Below are positions 1 to 11,322 of a stretch of DNA of 64,000 bases, piece after piece (position 1 is the first letter of the stretch; every line of letters begins with the position of its first letter). Origin of the DNA: Rallus limicola (lineage: Eukaryota; Chordata; Aves; Gruiformes; Rallidae); the NCBI GenBank assembly GCA_022605955.1, contig JAKCOZ010000002.1:70102783-70166782 (forward strand), in the 5' to 3' direction. A model generated the notes under the pieces. That model did no database searches, was not told the DNA's origin, and saw only the letters and a list, made by a program, of their open reading frames with translations. The position numbers and the translations under genes are program-made.

Positions 1-2228
1 ATGGATTCTGTCTTTCTGTACCATTCAGCCTCTGCTTTTAGTAGAGAAATGCCATTTCTTCATATAATCTAGACAGTTTAAATATGATTGCCTGTTGATT
101 TCAGCAAACATAAAGATGGTGAAGAGAAAACAGTTGGGATCAAAACTCACGCTATTTTAAAAAATAAGCTTAATGTTAATAAAGTGTCCAAGGAGTCAAA
201 TGTTCTTTGTAGCAAGGGAGGGGTACACAAGGTATATAATAGTTCCTCAATGGCTTTCAGTACTTAATTCATAATTCTCCAGTGTAAATTCAGCCAGGCT
301 GCTGAATGCTGAGGTGAGTATTGCAGCAAGCTGAATTTAATAAAATATCTTGGAGGATGTGTGGAAGAAATTCTGAAACTCAGTATAGCATTATAAATAA
401 CGATTAGTTTAAAAGGCTGTCTTAGCTAAGTTCAGTCTTACTTTAAACTCATAAATAGTTGAAAATGGCAGGCTGAATGAGTAAATTTCACACGTAGCTT
501 GATAAATCTGTAGCTGTGAGATGTGTTCCTGGATTTAGACAGTTTTTATTTGTGTAGTAATAATTGTGCATATAGCCAACTTGAATTATCTGCTTAAAAA
601 TCATAAACTTAGCACCCTAAAATGTATGGTCATAGCCAGATCTAAGGAATCTGAAGGTTCTGAATATTGAAAAAGTATGCAGTCATTTAGAATTAGGAGG
701 TTAGTTGTTTTGATATGAAATTGAAATACCTGTGCAGAATGATGTTAGTTTAACTTTGTTTGCATTATTTTAGTATTTTTCTAAGGTTTTCTTTTAATCC
801 AGAACTTTTTGCAAAACTTCTGCTAGGTCACCCTGAAGTGTTTTCCACTGAGAATAAATAGAACTTTTTTAGTCTTTCTGTATAACAAGTACTTTTGGAG
901 TCATCCTGGTTGTCCTATATTATGCTCTCCCGAGACTAATAATCGTTCAGTGTAAAGGTGACCTAAGCAAAATGTACTTTGAGGTTTAGTTGATCCTTTT
1001 GTTGTAGTATCTTTTCTCTAAATTCATAGTTGATCCTTTTGATATTTCTCATCATGTTTTTAATTGCTTCCATGCTTTTTTAAAAACATGAAATTAAACA
1101 GTAGGGAAAAAGCCTGTAGTTGTATAAGGCATCTTAGTTAGGCTTATTTCTATAAACTCTTAGAACAGTTTAACTTGTGTTTTATTCAATGCAGTGCAGT
1201 AGGGATTCTCCTTCCTGAGGTAAACTGTGTGCTTGGTTACAGTGCTAGAGTCCTAATCTGGATTTCATATTGTTGACTTAGATTAAGTGAACTTTATTTT
1301 TTTAATGCATTTAATATTAATAAAGTTTTGTAGAAATTGTGAGCATTTTGAAAATGCAGGCTGGTTTAATATTTTTCCACTGTAGAAAATGCAAGATAGA
1401 ATATTGTTACTTGTATAATCAGAAACTGACAGCTCCATGTAATAGAGAATGAACCATTTTTCTTCTTAAATGGTCAACAGAGCAATTTATGGGCTAAAAA
1501 AACCCCTCAGTGCTTTTAGGTCTCTGTTCATTTATCTACTCATCCTTAAAAGGATGATTTTGGGCTTAATACCACAAAATGTAGGCTATTTTGCATTCAA
1601 GATGAAAATCAGTGTCTTGATTCCAAAAAGCAAATCCTCAGTCACAGCTTCATTGACTTAAGGTCAATGGAGCATAATATCAAGTCAATCATACTGTACA
1701 GAAGCTTGTGTGGCTTCTCAGTTATGTTCAGGCAGTGGTTTTAAAACTAAATAAATAATCTGAAAGAGAATAAAGTATCCTAACAGATTTCTGTGTATTG
1801 TAGTGATTAGCAATATTTACATTGATTCATGCTTTTCTTTTCTGCTTGCTTTGCTTGGTTTGCTTATTGGGTTTTGTGGGGTTTTTGGTTGTTGTTGTTG
1901 TTAAACAGTCTTTGAAAGATGCTGGAGAGCTGCAGGGGAGAGGAGGACATGTAACGAAACATTTGCAGTACTGATACAACCGTTCTCAATAGAGCAATCA
2001 GTTTATGATCTTAGGACTTGTAGAACAGATCATACTGTGATTCTGATGCTTCCAGGATTTGATGTAAACATTTCTAATTTCTGCTGCAGTATAATATGTT
2101 GTTCACTCGAATATCCAGATACTTTAGTCTTGGAGTTCTCCATTAGTCCTACAGTTTGTTCTGAATCAAGAAATTGCATTGAACAAAGTTTGTAAATTTG
2201 ACATTACCTGTGGTTTCTATTCCTAGTC

Positions 2229-2320
2229 TAGTGGAGGGTGTCCCTGTCCATGGCAGAGGTGTTGGAACTAGATGATCTTTAAGGTCCCTTACAGCCCAAA
2301 CCATGCTATGATTCTATGAT
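2229..2320 (+). mobile_element. CR1 LINE 3' tail fragment
   Basis: The sequence matches the end of a CR1 3' UTR: gtccctgtccatggcagagg, then gttggaactagatgatcttt, then aaggtcccttacagccc, ending in a tatgattctatgat tail. CR1 elements are usually 5'-truncated, so only the last 90 bases are present. The internal differences suggest an older copy. Confidence 0.85.
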
Positions 2321-3560
2321 AAATAGGGAATAAATAATTTGGATAAAGCTACTGATGCTGTATGTCTGTCTTTAAATAGGGATAAACTTTGATAGAATTG
2401 AAGCATGTTTTATTTTTTGCCACATTCCAGAGTAATCTAGGAGGCGTTGGAGAGAAGGGTGAAGATCAAGACAGATCAAAGAAATTACTCCTCTTTAGCA
2501 TCTTGAAGTCCATGAGCCATGTGAGGTATTATTTAGAAGGCTTTTGCAGGAAAGTAGTCATCTATCTTCTCCCTTTTTAGCATGTAGGGTGTGATATAAG
2601 TACATAAAATTACCTGAGTATATGCAAGTATTGTCAAGGTTTACAAATGATAAAACTGTTTTTGATATATTCAAGGATACTGATGTATTGGTAGTGTAAA
2701 AATACATTTGTATGCAGGCAATCAGGTGAATGAAAGACAATGGAGGAATGAATGACTGTAAATTTAAATAGACTGTAACAGCACTTTGAATGTTAATTCT
2801 ACTGTCTTCCATTAATGTAATGGAGTCAGTAATTACAAATCTGTTAGCATTTATCAGATGCATTTTTAGAGGAGTTAACTATTCTCACAACATAGTGCTG
2901 AAATGCATTTATCAGTACAGTTAGTTTCTCTATCCTGTTATTCTTAGTGTTACTAAAGGCTAAAAAAACCTCTTAAATTGGAATTGAAGCTACATACATC
3001 ACATTGAGAGACTTAAGAGATACTTCACATGCCTTATCAGTGCAGCCTTGTTTATGGGGTTTTTTGTTCATTTGGTTGGTTGGCTTGTGTATTTTGGTTT
3101 TTGTTCTGTTTTGTTTTTTTTTTTTTTACAATGACACTATTTTCTGCAATAGTTACCTACAAAGCTGATGTTTCTTGGGGATTTCATACACCCAAGTGAA
3201 CAAAAGAAATTCTCCATCAAGGATGGTCATTCAGTCTCCAGGAGTTGATTTGGGCTTTATGATATGCATAAAGAAACACTGGAAGTCAAGGCATTTCCTT
3301 TTTTTCTTTTTTTTTATTTTGCAGTATCATAATTTAAGAAATTCTCTACAAAGTCTGTAGTTAATTTATCTCCAGTAGCAAGTATATTATACAGTGATTA
3401 ATTAGAAATGTCATGCTTTGTTCCTTTCACTACAGAAGCTTGAGCTACTGGACTGAATTTGAATTTTTTTGTCAGGAATGGTGGAATGGCTTAATAACCA
3501 AATAATTGTAATTAGTGTTTGTAGCCAGTAGATTGGGTCCCTGTCCAAATTTTTTGAGGA

Positions 3561-3815
3561 CTGAGAGGGGATCTTATAAATGTTTATAAATATCTTAAGT
3601 GTGGGACACGGGCAAATGGCCAGCCTCTTTTCAGTGGTCTGTGGGGACAGGACAAGGGGTAATGGCTGCAAGTTGGAGCACAGGAAGCTCTGCATCAGTA
3701 TACAGGAGAACTCTTTCACAGTGGGACAGGCTGCCCAGGGGGCTGTGGAGTCTCCTTCTCTGGAGATATTCAAGACCCATCTGCACGCCTATCTGTGCAA
3801 TTTTCTGGGTAAAGG
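3561..3815 (+). mobile_element. CR1 LINE fragment, 3' coding end and UTR
   Basis: Recognisable CR1 blocks run in order: gagaggggatcttataaatg, a diverged gacaggacaaggggtaatgg block, the block corresponding to gtgggacaggctgcccaggg, and gtggagtctccttctctgga with gatattcaagaccca. The copy loses similarity soon after the cacgcctatctgtgcaa block, so the true 3' tail is missing. Short open frames on both strands here (up to 123 codons) are remnants of the CR1 C-terminal region and its opposite strand, not host genes. Confidence 0.88.
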
Positions 3816-4448
3816 AAGAATTTCCCTTCATAGGTTTATGCTTGTGAGTTATTTGGTCTTTTTCCCCCCAGAATTTCAACTAAAAATCCTCTTGTGTTAC
3901 AGCATGAAGGTAGTAAATGCGCAGAGGAATTATGTAAATAAATGGGTTTAAACAAATGTAGGGTCTTTGCCTGTATAGACTGTGGAAAGGAGCAGAAAAA
4001 CACCACTTTAGAGCAAAACTGACACAGTGTGTCTCATTTTCTGCATATAAGTGAAACTGTTCATGTTTCTCAGCCATCACAAGATGTGTGTTGTCTAGTG
4101 GATTGCATTTAGCCATCCGATTTCCAGATTTTCTCTGGTAAAACAAAGTTTCCCCAGGGGGTGGAAAATGTTAATAACATTTTTGTAAATGTCTGTAATC
4201 CTAATGGGGACTCACTTTGGTGACAGTTTTATGTATGGTTGGATGGTAAGTGGTAAAATAAAAATATTGGAGGACGTGTTCAGTTTTAGCACCTTCATGG
4301 CAAGAATAATTTTAGACACATCATTGTCTTTTCTAACAGTGTTTTCCTGGATATTGATTATTATTTTTATTGTTACCCCATTAGGATAATAAGGAAAATT
4401 CTGCCTTTTCTAAATGTTTTCTGATTATTTTTCTTTATTTTTCACCAT

Positions 4449-4842
4449 TGTTCTTTTTCTGGGATAGAGTTAGTTTTCACAAAAAACTGGGAGGGGATGT
4501 GGTCAGGACAGCTGACCCAAAATAGCTAAAGGAGTGTTCCATACCATATGATGTCAAGCTCAGTATGAAACTGTGTGGAGCTAGCTGGAGAGGAGGGATA
4601 CTTGTTCTGGGCATGGCTGTGGATCAGCTTCCATGCGGTGTACACATTGCATTGTGCATCACCTGCTTTGTATATGCCGGTATTAGTGTTGTTACTTTCC
4701 TCTTCCCTTGCTGTCCTATTAAACTCTCCTTTTCCCAATCCGCAGGTTTTTACCTTTTTCTTCTGGTTCTCCCCAGCTGCTTGGGGGGAAGGAGTGAGCA
4801 GCCCCATGGTACTTAGCTGCCACCTGGGGCCAAACCACGGTG
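4449..4842 (+). mobile_element. Solo LTR of an avian ERVL-type endogenous retrovirus
   Basis: Several blocks match the common avian ERVL-type LTR as I remember it: ttctgggatagagttag at the 5' end, then ctgggaggggatgtgg, gacagctgacccaaaatagc and ttccataccatatgatgtca. The 3' side has an ATTAAA polyadenylation hexamer at 4718-4723, followed by gaaggagtgagcagcccc, a ctgccacctggggccaaacc block and the final accacgg. The region after the 5' end appears shortened by a deletion. No internal retroviral genes flank it, so it is a solo LTR formed by LTR-LTR recombination. It lies in sense with TUSC3. Ends are approximate because I could not find a clean target-site duplication. Confidence 0.8.
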
Positions 4843-7800
4843 CCTTTTATGTAGGATAAAATTTCTGACTGGAGGTAGAGCTCATCCTTGCACCGTTGTT
4901 CAAGAATCTGTTTTTCATTTTTACATACTTCCATTTTCCAAACTTTTAATTTTCTTATAAAAATATGAAAGTTACACTCTAAATTATCAGTCCATAAGGC
5001 CAGACTGCTAGCTTGTGTATTTTAAAAAATATACATCGTCCCTGCTTGACTAGTCAGTTTTCTGAGTGTAGTGTCTGAGAAGTGTCTTTTTGATCCAAAG
5101 CTAAAGCAGACAGCTGAAATCTTAAAATGTGCATATTTCCCAAACACAGGTACTCAAAAGTAAAAGGCACAGCTAAAATGGAACCTCATTTAATACTAGA
5201 TTTATTTCTTGTATTTCACTATTAAATGAGATGAGGCAAAGGTCGATAAATTACTTGGCAGCATATATTATGCAGATGTTATAAATGACAAAATGTCAGA
5301 CCTTCACCTGTCTATAAAGTGTTACAAATCAGAAAGCTGTAAAATGTAAGATATTCCACAGCCTTCATTGTGAATTCTAGACTTGTCAATCCCAATTACT
5401 CTGCCAAAGGAGACTTTCTGGATTAAAGTGGACTGAGAAGTGTTAGGATATCTAAGTGCCAGCAGTTACCTAAGAGAAATATGGCTTGTAGCAGAATGTT
5501 TCATGATGTATGTGATTATTACAATCTATTCAATGATAACTTCCTATTTGAAATATGCAGATTTCTTCAGAATCCAGTGAAGCAAGTACTAAAGTGGTAC
5601 CCAGCGATTTTATGCTCCCAAAGTATTATCTTGATTACCTAGTGTAGTAAACAGGTTAGTTAGTAGCTTTTTGCCTGGTGCATTGAGAAAAAAGCAAAGC
5701 AAAAGATTCCAGTGGTTGAGAACATTTATGGTGAGCTTCACAGCATTGCACAAGAGCTACATGAAGGTGACATTATATGTGGCTGAATCTGAAGGAATCA
5801 AGGCAGTTCTTTATTGGCAACAAGCTTCCAAGCAAAGCTGTATGGGATTTCTCTGAGCGAGACTCTTCGGTATCACTGATTATTTTGTAGAAGCAGATTA
5901 TGTAGCAGTAATAGAGCTGCTTTTTTTGTTCTTCCTTGTTTTTCCTGTCAAGAAAATATCCTTAATGATATATCACGGATTTCTATTTGTTTCTCTGGTT
6001 TCTGTTCTGAAAGGTCTTTGATTTTCTGTACTGAGTCAGATATTATACATCCTTCCTTAATTTAAAAGTTGTGGGTTATTATTAGTTCTCTCTCATTTAT
6101 GTTTTTGCTTCAGTTTATGAAAGCTTTTGGGAATGTGGTACACATCCTTTTTAGCTTCTTCTGCTTTATAACACATTACCAACTGGAGTTTCTCATGCAA
6201 AACTAGTAAAGATTTAAAAATGAACAGAAAGATTTAATCCAGGCACTGCTAATCCAAGGAAATCTTACAAATGAGTAGGCTTAATTTTTATGTAATCTGC
6301 TTGATGATTCTTTTTAAAGGAAAGAACTTATGTAATGCCTTTGTGAAGCAAAACTACCAAAACCATGTCTTTCAGCAGAAGAAAAATTGTAGTATTAATT
6401 GATTTATTGATATTTACATGATAAACAGAGTTGTAATCTCTCCTTTACATTTGTGATTACAAATCTCAGCTAAATTCTAAGAATGGAAATGAAAACCTAT
6501 AAGATACTTTTTTCTTAAAGGCTTTAGAGGGTCAGATAAATGTAGCTATCTTAGAAGAGCTCATCGTTTATGCTGATCAGAGCTTCTTTTGGATTCAAAC
6601 CGTGTCATGACTGGCTGTGCCTTATGAGGAGCTCCAAGGGGCATCTTCTGTTAATTTTTAATATGGAAGATATGATAGGTGAAATGTAGTTTTCCTTTAT
6701 CTTTGTAGCTCACTCCTTCCTTCCCCTCAACTATATAAATATGAGTAGGTAAGAGTATATAGACAGGTAGATATCTACTGTTATTTATAGCCTTAATGAT
6801 TTTTCAGAGTGTTACTAGATGAGCTAATTTTTTGATATAATTTTTTTAAAAAAAGCCGCCTTGTCTCCTTGCTCAGTTGTTCCTGCACAGTATTTGAGTT
6901 GTAGCATTGCCTTGCATGTCACGGTGTTCTCTCAGAGCATCCCCATTTTGATACATTTTGTTAAACTAGTTTATTCTTCCCTTCCACAGTGGACCCTCAT
7001 CAGTTTGTATATCCTTTTGTTGACTTAGTATTTTATCAGATGTCTCACACCTTCCAGTTCTCTGAACTTTTTTTTTTCTGGTTGGTGCCCGTTCTTCACT
7101 GTCTGTCCCTGTTTCTGTCTGTTTCACTCTGACCTTCCTGTCTTCTCTCAGCACTCTGCTTCTGCACAAATGTAATATTTCAGATTTCTCCACTCTTTTT
7201 AGCTCTTATTTGATGTAGGCAGCTTCCACAGTGTCCTTGAGCAGGGAACTGAAGGCTTAAAACAAGATAGATTGTTGTGTTGGTCCTGATAGTCAGCATG
7301 TGTAGCAACCCATGCATGGTCAGTGCAGCCTCACTGAAACAGGAAACTTAAAAAGTCTTTGCTGAGCATGTCACATTAGGCTCACTTGATTAAAACAAAA
7401 ATCTAAATAGACCAGTTAGGTGATGGTATCTAACTTCAGGACTGTCTTCCAGTATTTCTCATAGCCGCCTTTTATATCATTCATGTGCTGGAATGCTGTC
7501 ATGCAAAAGAAAACCCCCACACAAGAAATTTTTTTTTTCTTACACAGTTCTAGTTCAGCCAAAATATTTTCGAGAATCTCAATCTTGAAAGTAACTGAAA
7601 GTGCTGATATGGGTTTGTAAGCACACTCCTGTCTGTAGCAAAATATAAAGCTTTTATTAATCTAAATCCGATATATCTTCATAAGGAAATTCTGAACATA
7701 ATTACTTCTCTTTTGGTAGCTATGCTTTTTTCATCTTCATATTTCTGTGACTGACAATATCCAGTGGTGATTTTTACTAAATAGAATAAATATAATGCTG

Positions 7801-8048
7801 CATTTCTTAAAGCTTCCATCTTTTCCTGGAAACTAAATGATTGCTGTACTGGTATTGTGTATTTAGACAGTGAGTGTTACTCTACTCCTTTGCCTTTGGT
7901 AGCCACCTGTTTGTTTTCATTTTATATATCTTTTCTGTTTAAGACCACATTGAGTTAATTTTTTAATAATTAAAATCTACTTGTCTATGTAGAAGACTAA
8001 ATGGTGCTATAAGGCATATACCAGTGCCACCAGCCTCCTACTTAATTT

Positions 8049-8078
8049 GATAGAAGCTCTGAGGATAGAAGCTCTGAG
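8049..8078 (+). repeat. Perfect 15-bp tandem duplication
   Basis: The unit gatagaagctctgag occurs twice with no spacer (8049-8063 and 8064-8078). It lies 58 bases upstream of exon 2, near the usual branch-point zone but outside the polypyrimidine tract. Being perfect, it is probably recent and may vary in copy number. Confidence 0.9.
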
Positions 8079-8136
8079 GCACAAAGTGCTTTGAAGTTTA
8101 AGCTTAAACATTCCTTATCCTTGTCCTCAATTACAG

Positions 8137-8306
8137 AATCTGTTGGCTGAGAAGGTGGAACAGCTGATGGAGTGGAGCTCAAGGCGCTCGGTCATCCGCA
8201 TGAACGGAGACAAGTTCCGGAGATTTGTGAAGGCTCCACCTCGTAACTACTCCGTGGTAGTGATGTTCACTGCTCTCCAGCCACAGCGGCAGTGCTCTGT
8301 TTGCAG
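8137..8306 (+). CDS. TUSC3: TUSC3 exon 2: start of the thioredoxin domain, with the CSVC active site
   Basis: The exon begins after ttacag with AAT CTG TTG ([13 protein letters not shown]) and ends ...TGC AG before gtaatt; it is 170 nt, entering in phase 0 and leaving two bases of an Arg codon. It encodes about residues 47-102 in human numbering, the first half of the luminal thioredoxin fold. The CxxC redox pair, CSVC, is at 8293-8304; in the family this pair forms a transient mixed disulfide with OST substrates. An NYS sequon (about residue 83) lies upstream. CpG and GC content are clearly higher than in the flanking intron. Some residues ([11 protein letters not shown]) are closer to MAGT1 than to human TUSC3, which may be the ancestral state. 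Confidence 0.96.
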
Positions 8307-11200
8307 GTAATTTATACCTCAGTTTCTTATTATTAAATTTTCTTCACCACAGTTTTCAAGTGAACGTTTTAATCAATGTGCGGTACATTGAGCGGGGGAT
8401 TGATGCTTACTATTGGACAGGCGCATGTGTTTGTTACAGCATCTTTTCTACTGCCTTTTAATCTATATGACAGTTTCTAGAAGTCTTCCTATTTTTTGGC
8501 CTGTATGAAACTGCAGTTGAATAAAACTTAAACAACTGAGGAGACATCTTTCTCTTTTAAAAAATCGCTTTAATTTATTATCAGTTGACCATGATCTTTC
8601 CAAAGACATTTTGTGATAGAAGTGATTCATTACTGTTTAATAATGACACTTCACTGATTTCTTCAGTTAAGAGATGTTCCAAGGCTCTGATGCAGATGGT
8701 AGTTACCCTGTGATTTCACAGCTTCAGACAGTTCTTACCGTTTTCCACAAGGACATGCTCATAGTGGTGTACTCTCTGGCACTGCACTTTGATATGTTCT
8801 GGTGGCTCCTTTTAGAATATGTATTAGAGTGGCTCTGGTATTATTCTAAGTTCAAGATCTTTCTCTGCAAGTTCCTAGCTCGATCAGGTAATCCAGAAAT
8901 GGCTAGTGATAGGTGTGGAGTTAGGGTCAAGAGATTGAAAGATTGTCATCCACTTAATTACCTTGCTAAGTCAGAAACTGAGCTAATAAAGCCATCTTCA
9001 GCCAAAGTAAGCATTAGAAATGACTGTGTATGGGATTATTGTGCAGGGAGTTCTAAATAGTGTTTAAATAGGAAGCAAAATACTCCATAGAACTATGAAT
9101 TACATAGGCTGTATATGAAGGTATATTATTACTTAGTTTTAAATCGGTGCACTTCAAACACTAGACAAAAAGTTAGTAAAATTTAGCAGGTAGACTTAGG
9201 AGTTGGAATGCAACATTTGCGATAGAAACTTTACCTTGTCACCTGTAGTCACATAGGGGTTTTATTAGAGTTCTTAAAATAGATTAAGTTTTCATCATTG
9301 CAGTCGGTTGGTCAGTGTTGAGGGTGAGTATATAAATCACATTGCCATGAATTCACCTTCCATATCTGAACTGTGAAGGTGAAGGAATAGATACAGAAGT
9401 TTTCCCATGTTAAGTCAATAGATTTTTTTCTTTCTGTAAAACTTCCAGGATTTGGTTGCTGTTAATTTTCTTAGCGTTGGCAGAATTCAAATTTAAAAGA
9501 TGAAATATGAGTTTACAGCTTACTGTTCTAAATCTTCCTTTATTTCCCTACCCAGCTACTGGTGAGGCACTAAATTCAGCTATATAAGGGTCAGTGTATT
9601 CATCATAATAATGATTATAGCGTATTATTTACCTGTGTTGTGTATGGCTCTTTTGTAGGGCATGTGAAAACAACATAAATACTGCTGTTATTAAGGAAGT
9701 TTAATTTTGCTTACAACTGTATATTGTTTACTATACTGAAAGAGAGTTTATAAGCTTCATCCTGTAATATGCTAGGGTAGCTGTTTATATACAGAAGCAA
9801 TGCAAATTTTGAAGCACAAAATTCAACATACTGCTTTCAGTTGGGTTTGTTTAAGTAAATGTAAAGTTGAGATCCACTTTTTCATATGAAATAAAAGGAA
9901 TTTAATGAGGTTGATCGTGCTGCACATAAAACCATTATCAGGAAAATCGACATTTTTCAAATCAATGGCTAATTAATGGACAGGAGCACAGAAAGGATAT
10001 ACAGAACTGAAATGCATGCATTACTTTATTGTTAGCTATTCTGTAGCCACTTTGCCTAAAGGAAAAATAGATTTTTAAACTTATTCGTTAATGTTCTGTG
10101 AGGATGCTTTTGCCCAAGACTTAAGTTAACTGTTACTCTTCAAAATATTTTCAGAACAATTGCATAGAGAAAAATCAGTGTCATACCTGAAATTAAAAAA
10201 AAAGCAGCTAGACTGAAATCTTTGAATAACTTTGTCAAAAGTATTAGTATTCCCTTCCCCCTCTAAAAATTGAGCTTGGTTAGTTTATATACCACAGGAT
10301 TATTAAAAAAAATAAAATTGAAGTTTTTGTCTTTTCCCTTTGGCTAGATTTGACATTTCAGTATTTTATCTCTTCTAGATATCCAGTTTATAAAGAACAG
10401 GGCAGCAATGTTTTCAGAAGGGAAAAATATATTTCTGTGCTGCTGTTGCATAGAGCTATGTCAAATACTCAGCATGATAATCACAGTATTATATCAAAAA
10501 GATAAATAACAGGTTTGGGGAGCAGTGTTAGGAAATGTGGTCCTCTTCTGGAGAAGAGCAGTGGAGCAACCCATTGCAGATTTGCACATTTGAGGCCAGA
10601 GAGGTCATGTGTGTTCTATCTTGTTAAAATAAACTAGATTCTTTGTGCATCTTATTTTTCATTTGGTTATATTTAGAATGTTTATTGTTCAAATGTGCCC
10701 CTACTTAGAGTAAAATCAGTATGACTTTTCTGGCAGGTGTTTTGAATGATTTTGTCACCAAAGATGCAGAGGTGTCTTCTTGCATCCAGAAAGTTAGTGT
10801 CGCTTTAGGCAGTCTTCAAAGTGAATGCAAAGTCAGTTTTGGTGATCCGGGTTCTCTACCAGACTGAGGACTATTATGTGTTGCTGAAAAGTGCTGTAGT
10901 TTGGGTGTTGTTTAGAAGGTACACGGGAAAGATTCCCTTTGTCCTGCCCCCCATAATTTTTAACACTGGAGAAGTTCTAGATTTTAGATAAAACTTGTTT
11001 GACATGATCTTAGGAAAGTCTTAAAATGGCTGGAGGCATGGTATGTAAACATTTTTAAAGTGTTACCTTTCCATATAGCAAGGACCTATATGGGGAAATT
11101 TGACCAGGTTGGTTTGTGCACAGTAAGCAGGATATTGTAACATCAGTCACATAAATCATGTAATGATTTGTGAAAGTATATGGAAATTATAATACAGTAA

Positions 11201-11322
11201 TAGAATCATGGAATGGTTTGGGTTGGAGGAGACCTTAAAGCCCATCTAGTTCCAGCCCTCCTACCATAGGCAAGGACACCCTTCACTAGACCAGGGTTCC
11301 CAAAGCACCATCTCCAACTCCT
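11201..11322 (-). mobile_element. CR1 LINE 3' tail, minus orientation
   Basis: Read on the + strand it begins tagaatcatggaatggtttg, the reverse complement of a CR1 3' end. It continues ggttggaggagaccttaaag, then ccagccctcctaccatagg, aaggacacccttcactagac and cagggttcccaaagc. Similarity fades after about 11322. It is a 5'-truncated copy antisense to TUSC3. Confidence 0.87.

Larger units (their letters stand above)
1..8136 (+). other. TUSC3: TUSC3 intron 1 (3' part)
   Basis: This is AT-rich non-coding sequence ending in a normal acceptor: the tract around 8110-8134 (ttccttatccttgtcctcaa) runs into ttacag. It holds a CR1 tail near 2.2 kb, a CR1 fragment at 3.6-3.8 kb and an ERVL-type LTR at 4.4-4.8 kb. 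GT-rich low-complexity runs lie at about 1855-1905 and 3058-3130. The remaining stretches (1-2228, 2321-3560, 3816-4448 and 4843-8048) show nothing I can name. Their short open frames (60-123 codons) look like chance frames, and the largest overlap the CR1 fragment. Confidence 0.85.

Noticed and set aside
3411..3951. Frames of up to 123 codons on both strands
   Set aside because: They overlap the CR1 fragment at 3561-3815 and its flanks, with no host protein similarity.
8674..9060. 128-codon open frame in intron 2
   Set aside because: No domain or family is recognisable, it lacks splice or promoter context, and its length is within chance for 64 kb of AT-rich DNA read in six frames.
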